Below are positions 23,353-30,380 of a DNA stretch of 35,173 nucleotides, piece by piece. The notes under the pieces were generated by a model. The model was given only the letters and a program-made list of their open reading frames with translations, was not told the origin of the DNA and made no database searches. How positions within the stretch are numbered: position 1 is the stretch's first letter; each line of letters starts with the position of its first letter. The DNA comes from Bordetella sp. (lineage in GTDB: Bacteria > Pseudomonadota > Alphaproteobacteria > Caulobacterales > Caulobacteraceae): contig JAFKFS010000038.1 in the NCBI GenBank assembly GCA_017308115.1, positions 1 to 35,173 of the forward strand. Reading direction: 5' to 3'. Made by a program: the position numbers and the translations under genes.

Positions 23353-24663
23353 TTGGAATTCGATCCACGCCTTCTGGTCGTCGCCGACGATCGGCTGGAC
23401 TCCCTCTGCGAAGAACTGGACCGACTGGGCTGGCGCACCGTCACGGCGCGTTCGGTCGAGGGGGCGCTCGCCGTGGCGGCCGACCTGTCTGTCGATGCGG
23501 CCCTGGTCGAGCTGGAAAGCGTCGCTGAGGGCGGGGTGGAGCGATTGCGGCGCGCCGCAGCGCCGCGCTATCTGCCGATCCTGGGCCTGGACAGGAGCCT
23601 GGACAGGGGCCTGGCGCCGGGGCGCGAGGCGGAGGCCTGCGACCTGACGTTCTCCACCGATCCTCATCCCCTGCAGCTGGCGATTCGGCTGGAGCAGATG
23701 ACGCGCGCCGCCGTGGCCGAGGAGGAGTTCGTCTTGCGCCGGGCCACCTTCGCCGCTCACGGAGTCGATCTCCCCGAGCCGGCCGCCGGCGATGCGCCGA
23801 TGCAGATTCTGACGGCAGGCGCGGCGGATCGCCGTTTCCTGGCCCTGTCGAACGCCCTGGCGGCCGCGGGCGCCGAGGCGGTGGCGGCGCCGACGCCCTA
23901 CACCGCCTTTGACTATCTTCACGAGCGCCCCTTCGACGCGGCGGTGCTGTGGGGCGGGCGGGACCACGCCCCGGCGCTGTCGATCGCGGCTGGGATGCGC
24001 CGAAACACCCGTCTCTACCATATCCCCCTGACCCTCTATCTGCGCGAGGCCGTACAGACGGACCTGCCCGATCTGTTCGAACGAGGCTTCGCGGACGTCG
24101 CCGCCTCCGATACGCCGGAGGAGGAAACGGCCCGGCGGGTGCTGGCCCTGGCCCGCAGCCATCGGAGGCGCCGTGCGTTGAGGCGGGCTCTGGACGCCGT
24201 GCGCGGGTGCGGCCTTATGGACCCCGAGACCGGCCTGTTCAGCGGCGACCTGTTCGCCGCCCACCTGGCGCGGATCGCGGCGGCTTCCGGCGAGAGAAAC
24301 CGGCCTCTGTCGCTCTGCGTCCTGCGCGTGCCGGACAATGAGGTGATGACCGCCGTGCGCAGCGGCGGCTGGCTGGAGCGGGCCATGCCCCAGATCGGCG
24401 CCATGGTCTCGCGCCTGGTGCGGGTGGAGGACACGGCGGCGCGCTTGTCAGCGGAGACGTTCGCCCTGGCCCTGCCTGCGACAGGGCTCGAGGCGGCGCG
24501 CCTGACGGGCGAGCGGATCGCGGCGGTGATCGCCTGCACCGCCTTTGACGCGGGGCCGAACCGGTCGCCCTTCGTCGTCGAACTGGACATCGGGGTGGCC
24601 GAACTGGCGCCGGGGGATACCCCGGCCTCCCTGTTGGAGCGGGCCTCGATGCAGGTGTCCTGA
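23353..24663 (+). CDS. popA: PopA-like c-di-GMP effector (two pseudo-receivers plus degenerate GGDEF)
   Basis: The 436-residue protein has a receiver-like domain (residues 5-120), a second receiver-like domain (about 148-270) and a GGDEF domain (about 285-436), the PleD/PopA layout. In receiver 1 the phospho-acceptor position appears to be E53 (LVELES). In the GGDEF domain the active motif is replaced by SAETF (366-370). The inhibitory-site motif RxxD is intact as RVED (357-360), exactly five residues upstream as in PleD. It should therefore bind c-di-GMP but not make it. C. crescentus PopA has this design, with I-site arginine R357 as I remember it, and delivers CtrA to ClpXP via RcdA. The TTG start at 23353 has AAGGAG at 23340-23345. 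Orthology is inferred. Confidence 0.82.
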   Translation: MEFDPRLLVVADDRLDSLCEELDRLGWRTVTARSVEGALAVAADLSVDAALVELESVAEGGVERLRRAAAPRYLPILGLDRSLDRGLAPGREAEACDLTFSTDPHPLQLAIRLEQMTRAAVAEEEFVLRRATFAAHGVDLPEPAAGDAPMQILTAGAADRRFLALSNALAAAGAEAVAAPTPYTAFDYLHERPFDAAVLWGGRDHAPALSIAAGMRRNTRLYHIPLTLYLREAVQTDLPDLFERGFADVAASDTPEEETARRVLALARSHRRRRALRRALDAVRGCGLMDPETGLFSGDLFAAHLARIAAASGERNRPLSLCVLRVPDNEVMTAVRSGGWLERAMPQIGAMVSRLVRVEDTAARLSAETFALALPATGLEAARLTGERIAAVIACTAFDAGPNRSPFVVELDIGVAELAPGDTPASLLERASMQVS

Positions 24664-24671
24664 GGCGGCCG

Positions 24672-24860
24672 TCAGGCGTCCTTGTCGTCTTCGAGCTTGT
24701 GACCGTCCAGAAGCGACGACACACGTTCGCGCCCCGCCTTGGCCGCTTCGCGTTCGGCGCGGGTGAGGCCGAAGGTCACACGGTTGGTTTCGGCCGTGCG
24801 TCTGGCGACGGCCCTGTCGCGAGCCTTGCGCCTTTTGTTCAGGTTGACGATCTCGCCCAT
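24672..24860 (-). CDS. DUF4169 family small protein
   Basis: The 62-residue protein begins MGEIVNLNKRRKARDRAVARR and continues through NRVTFGLTRAEREAAKAGRE to a C-terminal LDGHKLED. This matches DUF4169, small, very basic, largely helical alphaproteobacterial proteins of unknown function. Its ATG overlaps the TAA stop of the GST-like fragment by one base (TAATG), indicating coupled translation. It converges on popA with eight bases between the stops, and a 5-bp repeat (CCTGA/TCAGG, 24659-24676) spans them. Confidence 0.85.
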   Translation of the reverse strand: MGEIVNLNKRRKARDRAVARRTAETNRVTFGLTRAEREAAKAGRERVSSLLDGHKLEDDKDA

Positions 24861-25057
24861 TACGCCTGTCCCTCCGGGCTGTCCCGGGTCCAGGCCCGCT
24901 TCAGCGTCGGCCGCGCGCCGATCGCATCGGCGCGCCCCTGGCCGTCGCGGCGAAGGATGTCGACGTGGCGGATGCGGTAATCGGCGCCCAGCTCCTCCAG
25001 GGGCCACGGCAGGCGGCTCGGGCGGGATTGCGGAGCATGATGGACCATCATCGACAT
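24860..25057 (-). CDS. Truncated glutathione S-transferase-like N-terminal fragment
   Basis: The 65-residue product starts with a GST thioredoxin-fold pattern: VHHAPQSRPSRLPWPLEELGADYRI, then a segment matching the second strand and ending in PTLKRAW, where GSTs normally have the cis-proline VPAL. The reading frame then ends after a short unrelated tail. The glutathione-binding cis-proline and the whole C-terminal helical domain are absent. No continuation is visible because DUF4169 begins at once. It has a good ribosome-binding site (GGGGAG about six bases upstream of 25057) and coupled translation into DUF4169. It may be a remnant kept as a leader for DUF4169, or a small protein in its own right. 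Confidence 0.55.
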   Translation of the reverse strand: MSMMVHHAPQSRPSRLPWPLEELGADYRIRHVDILRRDGQGRADAIGARPTLKRAWTRDSPEGQA

Positions 25058-25084
25058 TGTGAACTCCCCGGGGCGGCCTGACGG

Positions 25085-25109
25085 TGAACCCACGGCTTGC
25101 GGGTTCGTT
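25085..25109 (+). promoter_or_regulatory. Possible EcfG/SigT-type stress promoter before the DUF2171 gene
   Basis: TGAAC (25085-25089), 16 bases, then CGTT (25106-25109) differs from the alphaproteobacterial general stress consensus GGAAC-N16/17-CGTT by one base. The segment also contains an inverted repeat (GAACCC/GGGTTC, 25086-25105), so an operator or hairpin is an alternative. Confidence 0.35.
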
Positions 25110-25141
25110 GTCCCCGAGTCCCCACAGCCATGGAGTAGATC

Positions 25142-25375
25142 ATGATAAACGCCTCAATGATCAAGGAACATCAGGAAGTCGTCGGCTCGGACGGCGGTCA
25201 TGTCGGTCGCGTGGACCATGTCAACGGCGACCAGATCGAACTCGCCAAGCTGGACCTGGGCTCGGGCTTCAAGCACCATATGATCCCGGTCAGCTGGGTG
25301 TCCCGCGTGGATGAGCATGTCCATCTGAACCTGAGCAAGGACGAGGCCAAGGCGCGCTGGACCGAGAAACACTAG
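25142..25375 (+). CDS. DUF2171 family protein
   Basis: The 77-residue protein reads MINASMIKEHQEVVGSDGG, then HVGRVDHVNGDQIELAKLD and FKHHMIPVSWVSRVDEHVHLNLSKDEA. This is the PRC-barrel-like DUF2171 pattern of a small beta-barrel with a conserved IP.sWV.rVd..VhL motif. Function is unknown to me; relatives are often stress-induced. It has GGAG eight bases before the ATG and a strong hairpin after the stop, so it is probably a single-gene unit. Confidence 0.85.
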   Translation: MINASMIKEHQEVVGSDGGHVGRVDHVNGDQIELAKLDLGSGFKHHMIPVSWVSRVDEHVHLNLSKDEAKARWTEKH

Positions 25376-25400
25376 TTCGCCGCCTCAAGACGAATCAACG

Positions 25401-25430
25401 GAAGGCTCCGCTGCCATCGGCGGAGCCTTC
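25401..25430 (+). terminator. Hairpin terminator after the DUF2171 gene
   Basis: GAAGGCTCCGCTG (25401-25413) and CGGCGGAGCCTTC (25418-25430) form a 13-bp stem with one wobble pair and a CCAT loop. There is no long T-tract, but the position 25 bases after the stop fits a terminator. Confidence 0.65.
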
Positions 25431-25468
25431 GCCATATGAAGAAGCGTTGAAGCGAAAGGGCGACCGAT

Positions 25469-25864
25469 TTGATCCGACTGATCCTGAACCTGTTGTGGTT
25501 CTTCCTGGGCGGCTTCGCCTCCGGGCTCGCCTGGCTGTTCGGCGGCCTGTTGCTGGCGCTGACGGTCGTGGGCCTGCCCTGGGCCTTCTCGGCGTGGCGG
25601 ATCGCCGGCTATTCCTTCTGGCCGTTCGGACGCGAGATCGTCTGGCGCGATCCGAATCCGGCCGATCTGGGCGTCGGCTGCCTGGGCGTCGGGCTGAACG
25701 TGATCTGGCTGGTGCTGGCGGGTTGGTACATCGCCCTGGCGCACATCCTGATCGCCGTGCCGCAGTTCGTCAGCCTGATCGGCATTCCGTTCGCGTTGAA
25801 GAACGTCGAACTGGCCAAGCTGTCGCTGGCGCCCGTGGGGCGGACGATCCGGGACAGGACCTGA
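25469..25864 (+). CDS. yccF: YccF-domain inner-membrane protein
   Basis: The 131-residue protein has two YccF repeats: NLLWFFLGGFASGLAWLFGGLLLALTVVGLPWAFSAWRIA with FWPFGREIV, and GVGLNVIWLVLAGWYIALAHILIAVPQFVSLIGIPFALKN with LAPVGRTI. Each carries hydrophobic segments, giving about four membrane spans. YccF proteins are small inner-membrane proteins of unclear function. Translation starts at TTG (25469), with AAAGGG upstream. A strong bidirectional terminator follows. Confidence 0.9.
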   Translation: MIRLILNLLWFFLGGFASGLAWLFGGLLLALTVVGLPWAFSAWRIAGYSFWPFGREIVWRDPNPADLGVGCLGVGLNVIWLVLAGWYIALAHILIAVPQFVSLIGIPFALKNVELAKLSLAPVGRTIRDRT

Positions 25865-25869
25865 ATTGA

Positions 25870-25904
25870 AAGACGCCGGTCGGATCAGCTCCGACCGGCG
25901 TCTT
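25870..25904. terminator. Bidirectional terminator between yccF and fumC
   Basis: A perfect 15-bp stem (25870-25884 with 25890-25904) encloses a five-base loop TCAGC. It lies between the convergent stops of yccF and fumC and can serve both. Confidence 0.85.
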
Positions 25905-25926
25905 CATGTCCGGCGACAGGCGCGGC

Positions 25927-27318
25927 TTATTGCGGCGCGATCATCTTCTCGGGGCGGACGTATTCGTCGAACTCTGCGTCGGTCAGATAGCCGCCGCCCA
26001 CGGCCTCCTGGCGCAGGGTGGTGCCGTTCTTGTGCGCCGTCTTGGCGATCTTGGCGCAGGTGTCATAGCCCAGCTTGGCGTTGAGCGCCGTGACCAGCAT
26101 CAGGCTGTTTTCCAGACCGTGCTTGATGTTGTCCTCGCGCGGCTCGATGCCGACGACGCAGTTGTCGGTGAAGCTGATGGCCGCATCGGCGACCAGACGC
26201 ACCGACTGCAGGAAGTTGTAGGCCATCACCGGGTTGTAGACGTTCAGCTCGAAATGGCCTTGCGACCCGGCGAACGACAGGGCGGCGTTGTTGCCGAACA
26301 CCTGGACGCAAACCTGGGTCAGGGCTTCGCTCTGGGTCGGGTTGACCTTGCCCGGCATGATGGACGAGCCGGGCTCGTTCTCCGGCAGCGACAGTTCGCC
26401 CAGACCCGCGCGCGGGCCCGAGCCCAGGAAGCGGATGTCGTTGGCGATCTTGAACAGGGAGGCGGCGACCGTGTTGATCGCGCCGTGGGTGAAGACCATA
26501 GCGTCGTGGGCGGCCAGGGCCTCGAACTTGTTCGGCGCCGTGGTGAAGGGCAGGCCGGTGATCTTGCCGATGTTCTCGGCCACCTTCTCGGCGAAGCCGA
26601 TGGGGGCGTTCAGGCCGGTGCCGACGGCGGTGCCGCCCTGGGCCAGCTCCATCAGGCGCGGCAGGGTCAGCTCGATGCGCTCGATGCCCATGGCGACCTG
26701 GTGAGCATAGCCGCCGAACTCCTGGCCCAGCGTCAGGGGCGTGGCGTCCTGGGTGTGGGTGCGGCCGATCTTGATGATGTGGGCCCAAGCCTTGGCCTTG
26801 GCGTCGAGCGCCGCGTGCAGGTGTTTCAGGGCCGGCAGCAGGTCGTTGACCACCTGTTCGGCGCAGGCGACGTGCATGGCCGTCGGATAGGTGTCGTTCG
26901 ACGACTGGCTCATGTTGACGTGGTCGTTCGGGTGGACCGGCGTCTTGGAGCCCATCTCGCCGCCCAGAATCTCGATGGCGCGGTTCGAGATCACCTCATT
27001 GGCGTTCATGTTCGACTGGGTGCCCGAGCCCGTCTGCCAGACGACCAGCGGGAAATGATCGTTCAGCTTGCCCTCGATCACTTCATTGGCGGCCTGGATG
27101 ATGGCGTCGGCCAGCTTGGCGTCCAGCTTGCCCAGGTCGCGGTTGGTCTCGGCGGCGGCGCGCTTGACGACGCCCAGGGCGCGCACGACCGGCAGGGGCT
27201 GCTTCTCCCAGCCGATCTTGAAGTTGCCGAGCGAACGCTGGGCCTGGGCGCCCCAGTAGCGATCGGCGGCGACCTCGATGGGGCCGAAGGTGTCGGTTTC
27301 GATACGAACTTTGCTCAT
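25927..27318 (-). CDS. fumC: Class II fumarate hydratase
   Basis: The 463-residue protein is full-length FumC, converting fumarate to malate in the tricarboxylic acid cycle without an iron-sulfur cluster. The fumarase/aspartase signature [15 protein letters not shown] lies near residue 318 and the active-site loop is intact. [15 protein letters not shown] near residue 96 and [16 protein letters not shown] near 188 supply substrate-binding and catalytic residues. The start [14 protein letters not shown] fits the family. It is divergent from the RusA-like gene. Confidence 0.98.
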   Translation of the reverse strand: MSKVRIETDTFGPIEVAADRYWGAQAQRSLGNFKIGWEKQPLPVVRALGVVKRAAAETNRDLGKLDAKLADAIIQAANEVIEGKLNDHFPLVVWQTGSGTQSNMNANEVISNRAIEILGGEMGSKTPVHPNDHVNMSQSSNDTYPTAMHVACAEQVVNDLLPALKHLHAALDAKAKAWAHIIKIGRTHTQDATPLTLGQEFGGYAHQVAMGIERIELTLPRLMELAQGGTAVGTGLNAPIGFAEKVAENIGKITGLPFTTAPNKFEALAAHDAMVFTHGAINTVAASLFKIANDIRFLGSGPRAGLGELSLPENEPGSSIMPGKVNPTQSEALTQVCVQVFGNNAALSFAGSQGHFELNVYNPVMAYNFLQSVRLVADAAISFTDNCVVGIEPREDNIKHGLENSLMLVTALNAKLGYDTCAKIAKTAHKNGTTLRQEAVGGGYLTDAEFDEYVRPEKMIAPQ

Positions 27319-27424
27319 GGGCTCGGGACTCGTCTCTCAGGCGTGGCGGGAAGATGCCGGGCGGTGTAGCACGCAGGCGCGGCGGGGCAAGGCGAGCCGC
27401 GTATCGACGAAAGGCGGACGGCGC

Positions 27425-27790
27425 GTGGACGGCTGGATCGGAACCGGAAAGGTCAGGGCGCGCGAGCAGGGCGACGCGGTCGAGATCGCCATCGACGGCC
27501 TGACCACCCAGGCCAAATACTACAAGCCGCTGGTCTATGAGTTCATGCGCAAGGAGTGGGCGTCGCGTCTCTCCCATTCTGGATTCATGGGGGGCGACTA
27601 CGTCGTCGAGATCGTGATGGAGCACGTCGGCGATCCGCCATGGATGGACCTGGACAACCTAGCCAAGGCCCTGCTGGACGCCATCAAGGGCTATCTGTTC
27701 CACGACGACAGCCAGGTCGCGCGCCTGCTGGTCGAGCGCCGCGAAGGCGAGCGCGAGCGGATCACGATCCGGGTGTTTCCCAGAGGATAG
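27425..27790 (+). CDS. RusA-like crossover junction endodeoxyribonuclease
   Basis: The 121-residue product contains WMDLDNLAKALLDAIKGYLFHDD, the RusA core in which spaced aspartates (DLDN, LLDA, HDD) bind magnesium and cut Holliday junctions. Length fits RusA (about 120). The GTG at 27425 with AAAGGCGG upstream is the likely start; the longer frame would begin inside the divergent fumC. RusA genes are usually phage-borne, but there are no phage genes here and base use looks like the neighbours, so it may be a resident gene. It could provide junction cleavage alongside RuvC and RecG (inference). Confidence 0.82.
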   Translation: MDGWIGTGKVRAREQGDAVEIAIDGLTTQAKYYKPLVYEFMRKEWASRLSHSGFMGGDYVVEIVMEHVGDPPWMDLDNLAKALLDAIKGYLFHDDSQVARLLVERREGERERITIRVFPRG

Positions 27791-27802
27791 GGCGCACAGA
27801 AT

Positions 27803-27829
27803 CAGGGGCCGCGCCGGGCGCGACCCCTG
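27803..27829 (-). terminator. Hairpin terminator, probably for the lipoprotein gene
   Basis: Twelve-base arms (27803-27814 and 27818-27829) enclose a three-base loop. The single mismatch is a G-U pair when read on the minus strand, so it best fits as the terminator of the minus-strand lipoprotein gene, though it also lies just after the RusA-like gene. Confidence 0.6.
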
Positions 27830-27858
27830 TATCTCCAATTCCGATCAGAGAAGGCGCA

Positions 27859-28350
27859 TCAGCCTGCCGCGTTCGAGATCATCGTCTGGACGTCCTTCGG
27901 CTTGGCGATGTTCGAGCCGGGGGTCTTGTAGGTCGTCAGCTTGCCGCCTTCCCACAGGCCGACTTCCAGCGCCTTGGCCGCCGGGTCGATCAGCAGATAG
28001 GCCGCGTTGAGGCCGCCCTCATGCGGCTTGTTGCCCGAGGTGAACAGGACCGCGCCGTCCTTCTCCAGCGGCGACTGGGTCTGCATATTGGTCGCGAGCA
28101 CGTCGAATTTGGACCCCAGCAGCGTCTTGAGGTCGGCCGTGATCGGGCTGTCCGCCAGCAGCTTGGTCTCGTTCGGATATTTGCCGACCTGGGCGTTGAG
28201 CGCGCTCCAGTCCGAAGCCGCAGCGTCGTTCGTGGGGGACGCGGATTCAGCCGGGGCGGCAGGCGTTTCAGCGGGCGGCGTCGATTCCGGCTGGCTGCAG
28301 GCGGCCAGCGTCAGGGAAACGGCGGCGACAGAGACGAAAGACAGGCGCAT
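27859..28350 (-). CDS. Hypothetical lipoprotein
   Basis: The 163-residue protein starts MRLSFVSVAAVSLTLAACSQ, a lipoprotein signal peptide with lipobox LAAC and lipidated Cys18. A 30-residue proline/alanine/threonine linker leads to a compact domain of about 115 residues (SDWSALNAQVGKYPNETKLL...) with alternating strands and helices. The linker suggests the domain stands off the membrane in the periplasm. I do not recognise the domain. It lies between the RusA-like gene and sspB, has a probable terminator, and may be transcribed alone. Confidence 0.85.
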   Translation of the reverse strand: MRLSFVSVAAVSLTLAACSQPESTPPAETPAAPAESASPTNDAAASDWSALNAQVGKYPNETKLLADSPITADLKTLLGSKFDVLATNMQTQSPLEKDGAVLFTSGNKPHEGGLNAAYLLIDPAAKALEVGLWEGGKLTTYKTPGSNIAKPKDVQTMISNAAG

Positions 28351-28432
28351 GTAGACGACCTCGCTAGGATTAGGCGTTCACGGCAACGCTTGGTCGTGGC
28401 CGAAGGTTGCGCGCTTCCTGGGCCAAAAGCCG

Positions 28433-28930
28433 TTATTTCTTGCGAAACTGGTCCAGCGAGACGACCTTCGGCCCATCGTCATCCGAGGGTGGCGGCGGGG
28501 CGGCGTCCGGGTCGCGCGCGGGCGGCGACAGGGGCGCGATCTCGGCCTCGACGATTTCTGGCTCGTCGAACTGCAGCATGAACTGCACGCTGGGATCGTA
28601 AAAGCGGACCACGGCGCTGTAGGGCACGGTCAGAACCTTGGGCGCGCCGCCGAATTTCAGCATGACCGAGAATAGGTCCGGCTCGACCTCGAGATCCCAG
28701 TACTGATGCTGCAGCACCACCGTCATCTCGTCCGGATACTTGGCCAGGACGTCGGGCGGAACGCTGACGCCTGCGGCGCGGGTCTTGAAGGTGATGTAGA
28801 AGTGGTGGGCGCCGGGAATGCCTTCCGGCTCGGCCGCCCGCTCCAGCGCGAGACGGATCACGCCGCGCAGGGCGTCCTGGGCGAGCTGCTCGTAATGCAT
28901 CTCGTCGACAGGGGGAGTTTGATCCGTCAT
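28433..28930 (-). CDS. sspB: ClpXP adaptor SspB (alpha type)
   Basis: The 165-residue protein begins with a helix (EQLAQDALRGVIRLALE), then HHFYITFKTRAAGVSVP, TVVLQHQYWDLEVE and a FSVMLKFGG/VPYSAVVRFYDPSVQF core, the SspB dimer fold that grips ssrA-tagged proteins. A disordered proline/aspartate linker (about 133-155) ends in VVSLDQFRKK, the XB motif that docks on the ClpX N-domain. SspB raises ClpXP affinity for tmRNA-tagged proteins. It lies directly downstream of the tmRNA gene on the same strand. No clear promoter is seen in the 120 bases between them, which contain a perfect 12-base palindrome at 28988-28999. Confidence 0.93.
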   Translation of the reverse strand: MTDQTPPVDEMHYEQLAQDALRGVIRLALERAAEPEGIPGAHHFYITFKTRAAGVSVPPDVLAKYPDEMTVVLQHQYWDLEVEPDLFSVMLKFGGAPKVLTVPYSAVVRFYDPSVQFMLQFDEPEIVEAEIAPLSPPARDPDAAPPPPSDDDGPKVVSLDQFRKK

Positions 28931-29059
28931 CGGCGCCTCAGAAAAGGGGAACGCGCGACTGTTACCCGCCCGAGGCGAGCGACGGAAGACTCAAGAGTCG
29001 CCGCTGCGGCAGGAAATTCAATGCGGGGAGAGTGGGGGGCTTCTGTTGCCAGGCGCCCC

Positions 29060-29359
29060 CCGGGCCCCGCCTAAGGATCTGAACCCCTAGGAGTTTAAGT
29101 TCGAAATCAACCGAACCGCATTACGCGGCGAGGCGGACTTCTCCAGCGAAGTTATCGTTCGCAGTTAGATAAAGGCCCGATACGGTGGGCCAGGACGAGC
29201 GAAAGCAATCCTCTTTACACGTCCGTCGATGCTAGTCGGCCCCATACTGCCTCCGCCGATAACGCGGGGAAGACGTTGGTGGAGCCGCCGGGAATCGCAC
29301 CCGGGTCCGGTCCGCTTATTACAGGCGCGTTTATCGCCATAGCCCGGGCGAACCCGAGC
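29060..29359 (-). ncRNA. ssrA: Circularly permuted two-piece tmRNA
   Basis: Read on the minus strand, the acceptor piece comes first: a UUCG-capped hairpin (near 29340-29357), then T-arm CCGGGTGCGATTCCCGG and CGGCTCC-A-CCA ending at 29277. About 33 bases (29244-29276) are then probably removed. The coding piece begins at 29243 with GGGGCCG, which pairs with CGGCTCC; the third pair is G-U, the alanyl-tRNA synthetase identity element. The tag frame runs 29162-29121 and encodes ANDNFAGEVRLAA then stop, ending LAA as ClpXP requires. The C. crescentus tag begins with the same ANDNF. The 3' end near 29060 and the 5' end near 29359 are estimates. Stalled ribosomes are rescued and products tagged for ClpXP. 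Confidence 0.92.
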
Positions 29360-29365
29360 AGGATC

Positions 29366-29394
29366 AATATAGTATGGGCGGCGCAGCCTTCCAA
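29366..29394 (-). promoter_or_regulatory. Promoter of the tmRNA gene
   Basis: On the minus strand TTGGAA (29389-29394) lies 17 bases before TATATT (29366-29371), a good housekeeping pair. Transcription would start near 29359, just before the UUCG hairpin of the acceptor piece. The promoter begins 18 bases after the miaA stop. Confidence 0.7.
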
Positions 29395-29411
29395 GAGGCG
29401 GATGGAGACGA

Positions 29412-30293
29412 TCAGGCGAAACCGGGGTGGCGTGGCCAGTCTTTCTGCTGATTGCGGAACCACGTCAGCTGGCGCTTGGCGTAGTTACGGGTGGCTTGCT
29501 TCAACGCTTCGACAGCGTCTCGCAGCGATAAGCCGCCTGTCAGATGCGCCGCCAGTTCACGAACGCCGACGGCCTTCATCGCCGGCAAGGCGGGGTCGAG
29601 GCGGCGCGCCATGAGGGCGCGAACATCGTCCAGCGCGCCGTGCGCCATCATCATGTCCACGCGCGCGTCGCAGGCGGCGTAGAGCCTGTCGCGCGGCGGC
29701 TCCACGACCAGGGCGTCGTAGCGGTCAGGCGTCAGCAGCGGGCGGGTGTCGGCTTTCCAGGCGCTGAGCGCGCGGCCGCTGGCGCGATGCACGCTGAGGG
29801 CGCGGACCAGGCGCTGCCGGTCTCCGGGGAAGACGGCGGCCTCGGCGGCGGGGTCGACCTCGGCCAGGCGGCGGCGGAAGGCGGCCTCGCCCTCGGCCTC
29901 GAACGCGGCCTGGACCGTGTCGCGGATCTCGGCCGGGACCGGCGGAATCTCGGCCAGCCCCTTGGTCAGGGCGTTGAAATAGAGGCCCGTGCCGCCGACC
30001 AGCAGGGCGGGGCGGCCCTCGGCGGCCAGATCCGCCAGAAGGTCCATGACCGCCCGACTCCAGCGCCCGACGGACCAGGCGTCGGCCGCGTCGGCCACGC
30101 CGTAGAGGCGATGCGGGATCTCGGCCTCGTCCTCGGGCGACGGCCTGGCGCTCAGGACGCGCAGGTCGGCGTAGAGCTGCTGGCTGTCGGCGTTGATGAC
30201 GACGGCGCCCGTTTCGCGCGCGCGCGCCATCGCCAGGCGCGACTTGCCCGAGGCGGTGGGGCCGGCGATCAGGGTGACATGAGGCAGAGACAA
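29412..30293 (-). CDS. miaA: tRNA dimethylallyltransferase MiaA
   Basis: The 293-residue protein has the P-loop IAGPTASGKS near residues 8-17, VINADSQQLYADLRVLSARP, LVGGTGLYFNALTKGL and the C-terminal RNYAKRQLTWFRNQ tRNA-binding region of MiaA. It adds a dimethylallyl group to A37 of tRNAs reading UNN codons. Start choice is uncertain. The TTG at 30293 gives the usual N-terminus (SLPHVTLIAGPT) but has no clear ribosome-binding site; an ATG at 30365 would add 24 residues not typical of the family. Upstream it faces mrp. The tmRNA gene follows 52 bases after its stop with its own promoter. Confidence 0.95.
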   Translation of the reverse strand: MSLPHVTLIAGPTASGKSRLAMARARETGAVVINADSQQLYADLRVLSARPSPEDEAEIPHRLYGVADAADAWSVGRWSRAVMDLLADLAAEGRPALLVGGTGLYFNALTKGLAEIPPVPAEIRDTVQAAFEAEGEAAFRRRLAEVDPAAEAAVFPGDRQRLVRALSVHRASGRALSAWKADTRPLLTPDRYDALVVEPPRDRLYAACDARVDMMMAHGALDDVRALMARRLDPALPAMKAVGVRELAAHLTGGLSLRDAVEALKQATRNYAKRQLTWFRNQQKDWPRHPGFA

Positions 30294-30380
30294 AGGATCA
30301 ACTCGCGAACGGACGCTTAGGGCGATAGAACGGCCGTCATCGACCCGGCAAGTCCGTCGGGCCATGAAGGAGTTTTCGCC

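Noticed and set aside
25906..27369. 487-codon open frame opposite fumC
   Set aside because: Shadow frame; fumC is full length with intact signature.
27425..27790. Prophage remnant around the RusA-like gene
   Set aside because: Neighbours are fumC and a lipoprotein gene; no integrase, attachment repeats or change in base use.
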